Assembly (NCBI GenBank): GCA_020724025.1
Contig: DYHU01000092.1
Location: 2,775 to 12,700, forward strand
Source: Syntrophorhabdus sp.
Lineage (GTDB): Bacteria > Desulfobacterota > BSN033 > UBA1163
DNA: 9,926 nt
Direction of reading: 5' to 3'
Shown one piece after another: positions 1-5,865 of this stretch (position 1 is the first letter of the stretch; each line of letters starts with the position of its first letter). The notes under the pieces were generated by a model. That model saw only the letters and a program-made list of their open reading frames with translations. It had not been told where the DNA came from and ran no database searches. Made by a program: the position numbers and the translations under genes.

Positions 1-11
1 ACGACCTCATC

Positions 12-19
12 GAGGAGGT
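12..19 (+). promoter_or_regulatory. Ribosome binding site of rplJ, fixes a TTG start
   Basis: GAGGAGGT lies 8 nt before the TTG at 28-30. This near-perfect Shine-Dalgarno supports the TTG as the initiator. The nearby ATG at 38-40 is out of frame with the L10 reading frame and runs into a different, non-L10 sequence. Only 27 nt upstream of the gene are visible, so an L10 autoregulatory leader structure cannot be assessed. Confidence 0.8.
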
Positions 20-27
20 GGAGTTCA

Positions 28-561
28 TTGAACCGAAATGAGAAAAGACAAGTCGTAGCCGATTTTTCAAAGAAGGTGGAGGGGTTTCAAGCCGCGGTCC
101 TGACCCATTATCGAGGCCTCAATGTGGAGCAGATCAATACCCTGAGGCGGCGTTTAAGGGAGGAGAGGATCTCCTATCATGTCGTGAAGAATACAGTGAT
201 GAAGCTGGCAGCCAAAGGGACGGATCTTGAGAAATTGACCGATTACTTCAAAGGGCCGACAGCGATCGCCATTTCCCGTGATGATCCGGTTTCTCTGGCA
301 AAGATTTTGACGGAATTTGTTAAAACACAGCCTCGACTTGAAATCAAAATTGGTCTGATTCAGGGGAGGGTGATCCCATCCGATGAGATTAAGGCATTAG
401 CCACGATGCCCTCCCGGGAGATTCTATTGGCGCAGATACTGGGGGGGATACAGGTTCCGGGACAGGAACTGGCGGGAGTCATCCTGGGCGGTCTTCAACA
501 GGTCGTCGGTGTGGTCCATACCCGGGCGGATCAACTGGCCGAATTGGAAAGTGGAAAGTAG
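28..561 (+). CDS. rplJ: Ribosomal protein L10 (uL10)
   Basis: This gene encodes 50S stalk-base protein L10, 177 residues, close to the usual 165-175. L10 binds 23S rRNA with its N-terminal domain and carries L7/L12 dimers on a C-terminal helix. Seen in the sequence: an N-terminal globular domain with the family's SRG-like turn (HYRGLNVEQ, about 27-35), the VVKNTVMKLA block (about 52-61), the FKGPTAIA block (about 74-81) and the LATMPSREILLAQILGG block (about 123-139). A hydrophobic C-terminal helix (about 148-172) is the expected L7/L12 docking segment. The start is TTG, chosen because it follows a strong ribosome binding site and gives a family-like N-terminus. rplL follows after 30 bp, the standard order. 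In known bacteria the L10-L7/L12 complex represses its own mRNA through a leader upstream of rplJ, which would mostly lie outside this window. Identity is secure; only the start is open to minor doubt. Confidence 0.97.
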   Translation: MNRNEKRQVVADFSKKVEGFQAAVLTHYRGLNVEQINTLRRRLREERISYHVVKNTVMKLAAKGTDLEKLTDYFKGPTAIAISRDDPVSLAKILTEFVKTQPRLEIKIGLIQGRVIPSDEIKALATMPSREILLAQILGGIQVPGQELAGVILGGLQQVVGVVHTRADQLAELESGK

Positions 562-577
562 AAATAATTAAATAGAT

Positions 578-584
578 AGGAGGG
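578..584 (+). promoter_or_regulatory. Ribosome binding site of rplL
   Basis: AGGAGGG sits 7 nt before the ATG at 592. It is a consensus-strength site in an A/T-rich 30-bp spacer, fitting the need for about four L7/L12 copies per L10. Confidence 0.8.
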
Positions 585-591
585 TTTTTCG

Positions 592-978
592 ATGGCGGAT
601 ATCCAAAAAATTGCAGAAGAGATCAGCACTCTCACCTTGCTGGAAGCCCGGGATCTGGTGAAGGTCCTTGAGGAGAAGTTAGGAGTAAAAGCGGCTGCTC
701 CGATGGCAATGGCGGCCTTTCCGGCCGGCGGAGTAGGGGCGGCAGAAGCAGCCCCAAAGGAAGAAAAGACGGAATTTGATGTGATTCTGACCGGTTTTGG
801 CGACAAGAAGATTCAGGTCATCAAGGTCGTGAGAGAACTGACCGGACTGGGGTTGAAAGAGGCCAAAGATCTGGTCGAAGGTGTTCCGAAACCCGTTAAA
901 GAGGGCGTCACCAAAGAAGAAGCGGCGACAATGAAGAAGAAGTTAGAAGAGGGTGGCGGAACGGTCGAAGTGAAATAA
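592..978 (+). CDS. rplL: Ribosomal protein L7/L12 (bL12)
   Basis: This gene encodes the mobile stalk protein L7/L12, 128 residues, which recruits and stimulates the translational GTPases (EF-Tu, EF-G, IF2, RF3) on the 50S subunit. Three regions are visible. The N-terminal dimerisation and L10-binding helices span about 1-32 ([19 protein letters not shown]). An Ala/Gly/Pro-rich flexible hinge covers about 33-57. The C-terminal factor-binding domain covers about 58-128. The C-terminal domain has the signature [21 protein letters not shown], containing the conserved lysine and arginine surface that contacts the GTPases, and ends in the usual GGTVEVK-type strand. Start and stop are unambiguous. 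It lies between rplJ (30 bp) and a 308-bp spacer before rpoB. The long spacer is typical of the operon, where the strong ribosomal genes are uncoupled from the polymerase genes. Nothing about the protein is unusual. Confidence 0.98.
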   Translation: MADIQKIAEEISTLTLLEARDLVKVLEEKLGVKAAAPMAMAAFPAGGVGAAEAAPKEEKTEFDVILTGFGDKKIQVIKVVRELTGLGLKEAKDLVEGVPKPVKEGVTKEEAATMKKKLEEGGGTVEVK

Positions 979-1026
979 GTAAAAGGACCATTTTTTAAAT
1001 GAGGTGGGATTGGTTTACCGGTCAGA

Positions 1027-1049
1027 CCTGCCTGCGGTTAGCAGGGAGG
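1027..1049 (+). promoter_or_regulatory. GC-rich hairpin, possible attenuator or RNA-processing site
   Basis: CCTGCCTGC (1027-1035) pairs with GCAGGGAGG (1041-1049) around the 5-nt loop GGTTA: eight Watson-Crick pairs and one G-G mismatch. It is the most stable short stem visible in the spacer, 49 nt after the rplL stop. The next T-run (TTTT at 1059-1062) is about 10 nt beyond the stem, so it is not a textbook intrinsic terminator. By analogy with E. coli it could be a partial attenuator or a nuclease site. The function is not shown by the sequence. Confidence 0.45.
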
Positions 1050-1086
1050 CGTTCAGACTTTTGGTAAGAAGGCGGTCTTTCTAAAT

Positions 1087-1161
1087 TGTCACATAGTCTC
1101 ATGGTCCTGCAGTCTTGTAGTCATTTGACTAACCGACTCGTTGACTAACGACTATATGACT
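1087..1161. repeat. Phased 8-nt repeat array with central inversion
   Basis: A four-base core recurs at near-constant 8-nt spacing. The first half has TGTC 1087, AGTC 1095, GGTC 1103, AGTC 1111 and AGTC 1119. The second half has the reverse complement, GACT, at 1127, 1135, 1143, 1150 and 1158. Only the step to 1150 is 7 nt. The array is therefore a degenerate palindrome, and AGTC-ATTT-GACT at 1119-1130 could close an imperfect hairpin. Flanking bases of the units vary (TAGTC/GACTA is the commonest form). It resembles in architecture, but not in core sequence, the array between rpoB and rpoC. No coding function is apparent. Confidence 0.7.
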
Positions 1162-1275
1162 TACCCGGAAGGTTTACGAAAAAGAATTTTATTGAGGGAC
1201 ATCGTTGTCTCTTCCCGGAAGGACAGAGCAGTTCATGGTAGGAAGTCCGAAAGGGAGGGGACTTTTTGTTTGAGG

Positions 1276-1281
1276 AAGGAG
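1276..1281 (+). promoter_or_regulatory. Ribosome binding site of rpoB, decides the ATG at 1287
   Basis: AAGGAG lies 5 nt before ATG 1287. An in-frame TTG at 1266 also has a purine-rich site (GGGAGGGG, 1253-1260) 5 nt upstream and would add seven residues (MFEEGVH). I prefer ATG 1287 because it is a standard start codon and the protein from there begins in line with the usual beta N-terminus. Initiation at both sites is possible. Confidence 0.7.
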
Positions 1282-1286
1282 TCCAT

Positions 1287-4200
1287 ATGGCCAGCATCGT
1301 TCCAGTCTATCGTCGGTATCGTAGGAACTTTTCAAAGATCAAAGAGGTCCTGGAGATCTCCAACCTGATTGACGTTCAAAAGAGATCTTACGAAAAATTC
1401 CTTCAAGCCGACATGGAACCGGAAAACCGTGAGCCCGTTGGGCTTCAGGGAGTTTTTAAAACGGTCTTTCCGATCAAAGACTTCTATGAAACCGCTTCCC
1501 TCGAATTTGTGAGCTACCGTTTCACCGAGCCCAAATATGATATGGAGGAATGTCTCCTGAGGGGGATGACCTATGCCGCTCCCATCAAGGTGACCGTTCG
1601 CCTGGTGGTCTGGGATGCGGATGAAGAGACAAAGGCGAAAAGCATCAAGGCAGTAAAGGAGCAAGAGGTCTATTTCGGTGAAATTCCTCTGATGACGGAA
1701 AACGGGACCTTTATCATCAACGGGACGGAACGGGTGATCGTAAGCCAGCTCCACCGTTCCCCCGGAGTCTTCTTCGATCAGGACCAGGCCAAACCCCATT
1801 CAGGAGGCAAAGTCCTCTACTATGCCCGCATCATCCCCTATCGGGGGTCCTGGATCGATTTTGAATTTGATCAGAAGGATCTCCTCTATGCCCGGATCGA
1901 CCGGCGACGAAAAATTCCTGTCACCGTCTTCCTCCGTTCCTTGAAATATACCGGCCAGGAGCTCCTGGACTACTTCTATCGAAAGGAAAAGATTCTCTTC
2001 CGGAAGGGAAGGTTTGCCAAGGAGGTCTCCAAAGATGTTCTCGTCGGACAGAAGGCGACCATCGATATTGTCGATCCGGAGACCCAAAAAGTGATCCTGA
2101 AGAAGCATCGAAAGATCACCGAGGAATCCTACAAACGGCTGGAGATGACGAAGATCACCGCCATTCCGGTTGAACCGCAGGATCTGCTGGGAAGGTATTT
2201 GGCAAGGGATGTGGTCGATCCGGAGACTGGTGAGGTCATCGCTGAATATAATGAAGAGGTGACGGAGAAATTTCTCGACGAGGTGAAGGAGAGAAAGGTC
2301 GAGGGGTTTGAGATCCTTTTCATTGACAACATCAATGTAAGCTCTTCATTACGGGACACCCTGGTCATCGATAAGATCGAACTGAGCCGGGAGGAGAAGG
2401 AAAAGTTATACAGAGACGAACCGGGGAAATCGATCAGGGGGAAAGAGGCCGAGAGGGCCCTCATTGATATTTATAAAAGGCTTCGGCCCGGCGATCCGCC
2501 TACCATTGAGACAGCGATCAATCTCTTCCATAACCTCTTCTTCAATCCGGAACGATACGATCTTTCAAAAGTGGGGAGGATGAAACTGAACCACAAACTC
2601 AGTTTAAAGGGGAATCCTCCCAGGATATTGGTCTTCACCGAAAAATGGAAGAAGGAAGCCCTGGATGCCGGAGCGGCCTATGCAGGAGGCAAGGAACTGG
2701 TCGATCAGATTCTGGGCGGATGGCTTGATTTTGACGAAGCGGTCGCCACTCCGGAGATGGTCGATGAGATCCAGCGGGCCGCAAAAGTCCTCTATCCTAT
2801 CGGGATGATGCCTTCTCTGAAGGAGGGAACCATCACCGAGGATGTCCGGGGAAAGATTCGAAAGATTTTTGAGGATGAGAAAACGACCCTGAGGAGACGG
2901 GATGTCCTGGAGGTGGTGAAATACCTGATCCGATTGAAGGACGGCCAGGGTTCGGTAGACGATATCGACCATCTGGGAAACCGTCGGGTGAGGACGGTCG
3001 GAGAGTTGCTCGAGAATCAATATCACATCGGACTGGTGAGGATTGAGAGGGCGATCAAAGAGCGGATGAGCCTGCAGGACATCGAGACCTTGATGCCCCA
3101 TGACCTGATCAACTCCAAGCCCCTCTCCGCAGTGATCAAGGAGTTTTTCGGTTCCAGTCAGCTCTCTCAGTTTATGGATCAAACCAATCCCCTCTCCGAA
3201 ATTACCCATAAGAGACGGCTCTCTGCACTGGGCCCGGGAGGGCTCACAAGGGAAAGGGCGGGTTTTGAGGTGAGGGACGTTCATCCCACCCATTACGGAC
3301 GTGTCTGTCCCATCGAGACACCCGAGGGTCCCAATATCGGTCTGATCATTTCTCTGAGCACTTATGCCCGCGTCAATGATTATGGTTTTATTGAGACGCC
3401 TTACCGGGAAGTGGTTAACGGAAAGGTGACGAACCATATCCGATACCTCTTTGCCCTTGACGAAGAGGAAGAGATCGATGGACAGAAACCTGCCATTGCT
3501 CAAGCCAATGCCCCCTTAGATCGCGAGGGCAGGTTTACCGCTCCGCTCATCTCCGCCCGGAGAGGAGGGGAGTTTGTCATGGTCAAACCGGAAGAGATTC
3601 GCTATATGGATGTCTCGCCCAAGCAATTGGTGAGTGTGGCCACCTCTCTTATTCCCTTCCTGGAGAACGATGACGCCAACCGGGCTCTAATGGGGTCGAA
3701 TATGCAGCGGCAGGCGGTTCCCCTTCTGAAAACGGATGCCCCTTTGATCGGAACCGGAATGGAGGGGATTGTGGCGAGGGACTCCGGCGTAGCCATCGTC
3801 GCCAAACGGGATGGGATCGTCGAAGATGTCGATGCCTCACGGATCGTCGTCCGCGCCGATGAAGACGGCCAAAAGGTGAATGACTCAGGGGTGGACATCT
3901 ATACCCTGATCAAATACAAACGGTCCAACCAGAATACCTGTATCAATCAGAGACCGATTGTCCGTGTGGGCGAGCGGGTCAGAAAAGGGGAGGTGATTGC
4001 TGATGGGCCGGCCACGGATATGGGAGAGCTGGCTCTTGGCCAGAATGTTCTCGTCGCCTTTATGCCCTGGGGAGGATACAACTTTGAGGATTCGATCCTC
4101 ATCAGCGAAAGACTGTTGAAGGAAGATACCTACACTTCCATCCACATCGAGGAGCAGGAGTGTATGGCCCGGGATACCAAGTTAGGAAAGGAAGAGATCA

Positions 4201-5750
4201 CCTGCGACATTCCCAATGTGGGGGAGGAAGCCCTAAAAGATCTGGATGAAAGCGGTATTGTTCGGATCGGCGCAGAGGTCAAACCCGGTGACATTCTCGT
4301 AGGGAAGGTGACGCCCAAAGGAGAGACCCAGCTCTCTCCGGAAGAGAAACTCCTGCGGGCCATCTTTGGCGAAAAGGCAGGGGATGTGAGGGATACCTCA
4401 CTGAAGGTTCCACACGGGATTGAAGGAATTGTGATCGATGCCAAGGTCTTCTCTCGAAAGGGCCAGGAGAAGGACGAGAGGATGAAGGCGATCGAGGAAC
4501 AGGAGAGGGCTCGATTGCTCAAGAACCAGGCCGACGAGATCCGTATCATCCAGAACAGCACGCGGAGGAAAATCGGGAAGTACCTGATCGATAAGAAGGC
4601 GGCCCATCGGATCGCCGATGAGAAGAAGAATCGCGTCTTTCTGGAGGCGAAAGACCGGATCAGAGAGGAACACCTCTTCGCCATTCCTTTTGACCGCTTG
4701 AGGGAGATCGATGTGATAGAAGGGAAGAGGGTCATCCCCGAAGTTCACAAATTCCTCGATCACGCCGAACTTCAGATCAATGTCGTTAAAGGGGTCTTTT
4801 CGGATAAGTTGGCAAAATTGAAAAAAGGAGATGAACTGGCTCCGGGTGTGATTAAATCGGTCAAGGTCTATATCGCCATGAAACGGAAACTGTCGGTGGG
4901 CGATAAGATGTCCGGGCGCCATGGAAACAAAGGAATCATTTCCCGCGTCCTTCCCGGGGAGGATATGCCCTACCTGGAAGACGGGACCCCCGTCGATGTC
5001 GTTCTCAATCCGCTGGGTGTCCCCTCGCGAATGAATGTGGGGCAGATTCTGGAGACCCACCTGGGCTGGGCAGCTAAGGGGCTGGGCTGGAGGATCGCTG
5101 AATATTTGAAGATGGGTTGCAACCCCAAAATCCTCCGGAGAAGGATCAAAGAGATCTACTCTTCAAAAGAGGTGAACGAATATTTGGAACAGGCAACGGA
5201 TGAAGAAGTGACTGAACTGGCCAAGACATTGGGCAAGGGGATCTACATCTCCGTTCCCGTTTTTGATGGGGCTTCTGAGGAGGAGATCAAAGAACAACTG
5301 ACCAGAGCAGAGCTTCCGGTGAGCGGTCAGACCATCCTCTATGATGGAAGGACAGGCGAACCCTTTCACCATAAGGTGACCGTGGGCTATATGTACCTGC
5401 TTAAATTGCATCACCTGGTGGACGACAAGATCCACGCCCGATCCATCGGGCCCTATTCTCTGGTGACCCAACAGCCCCTGGGAGGAAAAGCTCAGTTCGG
5501 AGGCCAGCGATTAGGAGAGATGGAGGTCTGGGCCCTGGAGGCTTATGGCGCGGCCCATTCTCTCCAGGAATTTCTGACGGTGAAATCGGATGATGTGGCC
5601 GGAAGGACCCGCGTCTACGAAGCCATTGTGAAGGGGGAGCATATGCTGGAGTCCGGACTTCCGGAGTCATTCAATGTTCTGGTCAAGGAGTTACAGAGCC
5701 TCTGCCTGGATACGGAATTATTAGAGGAAAAGAGGGAAGGACTTTCATGA
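1287..5750 (+). CDS. rpoB: RNA polymerase subunit beta, with embedded L1-like domain
   Basis: This gene encodes the beta subunit of RNA polymerase, which forms one side of the catalytic cleft. The protein is 1487 residues; E. coli beta is 1342. Seen, numbering from ATG 1287: the N-terminal block with [19 protein letters not shown] (145-163), an SI1-like insertion (about 232-365), the rifampicin-pocket segment [20 protein letters not shown] (622-641) followed by [18 protein letters not shown], an SI2-like charged insertion (about 1058-1185, some 27 residues longer than in E. coli), and [12 protein letters not shown] with K1207 and K1215 matching the active-site lysines K1065 and K1073 of E. 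coli. The C-terminal clamp-anchoring block [11 protein letters not shown] to [12 protein letters not shown] is complete. Rifampicin-contact positions Q628, D631, H641, R644 and S646 are the sensitive-type residues. The oddity is an extra block at about 441-533 resembling ribosomal protein L1 domain II (listed separately), plus a charged extra stretch at about 362-390. Nothing suggests loss of function. rpoC follows after 115 bp. Confidence 0.98.
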   Translation: MASIVPVYRRYRRNFSKIKEVLEISNLIDVQKRSYEKFLQADMEPENREPVGLQGVFKTVFPIKDFYETASLEFVSYRFTEPKYDMEECLLRGMTYAAPIKVTVRLVVWDADEETKAKSIKAVKEQEVYFGEIPLMTENGTFIINGTERVIVSQLHRSPGVFFDQDQAKPHSGGKVLYYARIIPYRGSWIDFEFDQKDLLYARIDRRRKIPVTVFLRSLKYTGQELLDYFYRKEKILFRKGRFAKEVSKDVLVGQKATIDIVDPETQKVILKKHRKITEESYKRLEMTKITAIPVEPQDLLGRYLARDVVDPETGEVIAEYNEEVTEKFLDEVKERKVEGFEILFIDNINVSSSLRDTLVIDKIELSREEKEKLYRDEPGKSIRGKEAERALIDIYKRLRPGDPPTIETAINLFHNLFFNPERYDLSKVGRMKLNHKLSLKGNPPRILVFTEKWKKEALDAGAAYAGGKELVDQILGGWLDFDEAVATPEMVDEIQRAAKVLYPIGMMPSLKEGTITEDVRGKIRKIFEDEKTTLRRRDVLEVVKYLIRLKDGQGSVDDIDHLGNRRVRTVGELLENQYHIGLVRIERAIKERMSLQDIETLMPHDLINSKPLSAVIKEFFGSSQLSQFMDQTNPLSEITHKRRLSALGPGGLTRERAGFEVRDVHPTHYGRVCPIETPEGPNIGLIISLSTYARVNDYGFIETPYREVVNGKVTNHIRYLFALDEEEEIDGQKPAIAQANAPLDREGRFTAPLISARRGGEFVMVKPEEIRYMDVSPKQLVSVATSLIPFLENDDANRALMGSNMQRQAVPLLKTDAPLIGTGMEGIVARDSGVAIVAKRDGIVEDVDASRIVVRADEDGQKVNDSGVDIYTLIKYKRSNQNTCINQRPIVRVGERVRKGEVIADGPATDMGELALGQNVLVAFMPWGGYNFEDSILISERLLKEDTYTSIHIEEQECMARDTKLGKEEITCDIPNVGEEALKDLDESGIVRIGAEVKPGDILVGKVTPKGETQLSPEEKLLRAIFGEKAGDVRDTSLKVPHGIEGIVIDAKVFSRKGQEKDERMKAIEEQERARLLKNQADEIRIIQNSTRRKIGKYLIDKKAAHRIADEKKNRVFLEAKDRIREEHLFAIPFDRLREIDVIEGKRVIPEVHKFLDHAELQINVVKGVFSDKLAKLKKGDELAPGVIKSVKVYIAMKRKLSVGDKMSGRHGNKGIISRVLPGEDMPYLEDGTPVDVVLNPLGVPSRMNVGQILETHLGWAAKGLGWRIAEYLKMGCNPKILRRRIKEIYSSKEVNEYLEQATDEEVTELAKTLGKGIYISVPVFDGASEEEIKEQLTRAELPVSGQTILYDGRTGEPFHHKVTVGYMYLLKLHHLVDDKIHARSIGPYSLVTQQPLGGKAQFGGQRLGEMEVWALEAYGAAHSLQEFLTVKSDDVAGRTRVYEAIVKGEHMLESGLPESFNVLVKELQSLCLDTELLEEKREGLS
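2607..2885 (+). other. Ribosomal protein L1 domain II-like insertion inside RpoB
   Basis: Beta residues about 441-533 fall between [10 protein letters not shown] (429-438) and [10 protein letters not shown] (558-567), where E. coli beta has some 86 residues fewer. The block carries L1-family wording in order: RILVF (446-450), [13 protein letters not shown] (456-468), a [13 protein letters not shown] run (477-489), [13 protein letters not shown] (500-512) and EGTITEDV (513-520). Bacterial L1 has RV.VF, EAAKAAGA..VGG, GGWLDFDVVIATP, .VLGPRGLMPNPK and .GTVT..V in the same order and spacing. From memory of E. coli L1, about 20 of 53 ungapped positions are identical from GKELVDQ onward. This matches L1's central domain II, an independently folding module whose two ends lie together, so it can be inserted without breaking the host fold. 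Its GPRG signature is changed to YPIG. Function is unknown. The same beta site carries an unrelated insertion in Firmicutes, so it tolerates extra domains. Confidence 0.8.
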
Positions 5751-5753
5751 ACG

Positions 5754-5850
5754 ATGGACAATAAACTATGGACTATGAACAATGAACATTAAACCTAAGC
5801 CATAAACTGTTTAGCTTTTGATCGTTCATTGTTCATCGTTCATCGTTTGA
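5754..5850. repeat. Phased 7-nt repeat array with central inversion, rpoB-rpoC spacer
   Basis: Eight consecutive 7-nt units run from 5754 to 5809: ATGGACA, ATAAACT, ATGGACT, ATGAACA, ATGAACA, TTAAACC, TAAGCCA, TAAACTG. The second half (from 5809) reads in the opposite orientation in 7-nt steps: GTTTAGC, TTTTGAT, CGTTCAT, TGTTCAT, CGTTCAT, CGTTTGA. The consensus is ATGAACA and its reverse complement TGTTCAT. The array fills nearly all of the 115-bp spacer and stops just before the rpoC ribosome binding site. It is A/T-rich compared with the genes on either side. No gene lies in it. Confidence 0.85.
5762..5849 (+). promoter_or_regulatory. Long imperfect hairpin between rpoB and rpoC
   Basis: Positions 5762-5787 pair with 5824-5849. 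The inner 13 bp (5775-5787 with 5824-5836) are perfect. Outward there are nine more Watson-Crick pairs, two G-U pairs (5762/5849, 5771/5840) and two mismatches (5767/5844, 5774/5837). The 36-nt loop contains a small TAAAC-T-GTTTA stem at 5803-5813. No T-run follows (the next bases are AAAAGGAGGA), so it is unlikely to be an intrinsic terminator. In RNA it could be a double-strand nuclease substrate or stabiliser, or it could hold the rpoC ribosome binding site close to a structured element. These roles are inference. Confidence 0.6.
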
Positions 5851-5853
5851 AAA

Positions 5854-5860
5854 AGGAGGA
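5854..5860 (+). promoter_or_regulatory. Ribosome binding site of rpoC, fixes a TTG start
   Basis: AGGAGGA, within an AAAAGGAGGAAGG context, lies 5 nt before TTG 5866. No in-frame ATG or GTG occurs near the expected N-terminus, so TTG 5866 is the best initiator. A second TTG at 5878 is in frame but too far from the site and would cut family-conserved residues. Confidence 0.8.
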
Positions 5861-5865
5861 AGGCC

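Larger units (their letters stand above)
979..1286 (+). other. rplL-rpoB intergenic spacer (308 bp), no gene
   Basis: I find no credible coding region here. The stretch holds three things: a GC-rich hairpin at 1027-1049, an inverting 8-nt phased repeat array at 1087-1161, and two purine-rich ribosome binding sites just before rpoB. A CCCGGAAGG word also occurs twice (1164-1172 and 1214-1222). The length is close to the E. coli rplL-rpoB spacer, which is known to hold a transcription attenuator and an RNase III site. A similar role here is inference by position only. I saw no convincing -35/-10 pair and no hairpin followed directly by a T-run. Confidence 0.7.

Noticed and set aside
3..41. Open frame at the left edge reading DLIEEVEFIEPK before a TGA
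   Set aside because: It looks mildly coding-like, but it is only 12 codons, overlaps rplJ, and does not resemble the usual L1 C-terminus. It cannot be assigned from this window.
1125..1158. Promoter in the rplL-rpoB spacer (TTGACT at 1125 or 1141 with TATATG at 1153)
   Set aside because: The spacing from the -35-like words to the -10-like word is wrong (22 nt or 6 nt), and the TTGACT words are simply units of the phased repeat.
1141..1368. Plus-strand open frame of 75 codons starting in the rplL-rpoB spacer
   Set aside because: It begins inside the repeat array with a TTG, has no good ribosome binding site, and runs into rpoB in another frame with no recognisable product.
2607..2885. Assembly chimera joining rplA sequence into rpoB
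   Set aside because: This is not fully excluded. However, the frame is intact at both joins, the block matches a whole structural domain, and its divergence from canonical L1 (YPIG for GPRG) argues for a real, older insertion. Read coverage would settle it.
5762..5849. Rho-independent terminator between rpoB and rpoC
   Set aside because: The stem is long but A/T-rich, has a 36-nt loop, and is followed by a purine-rich ribosome binding site, not a T-run. Separating rpoB from rpoC by a strong terminator would also be unusual.
5754..5850. CRISPR-like array
   Set aside because: Units are 7 nt with no unique spacers and they reverse orientation halfway. The other array at 1087-1161 has the same design with 8-nt steps.
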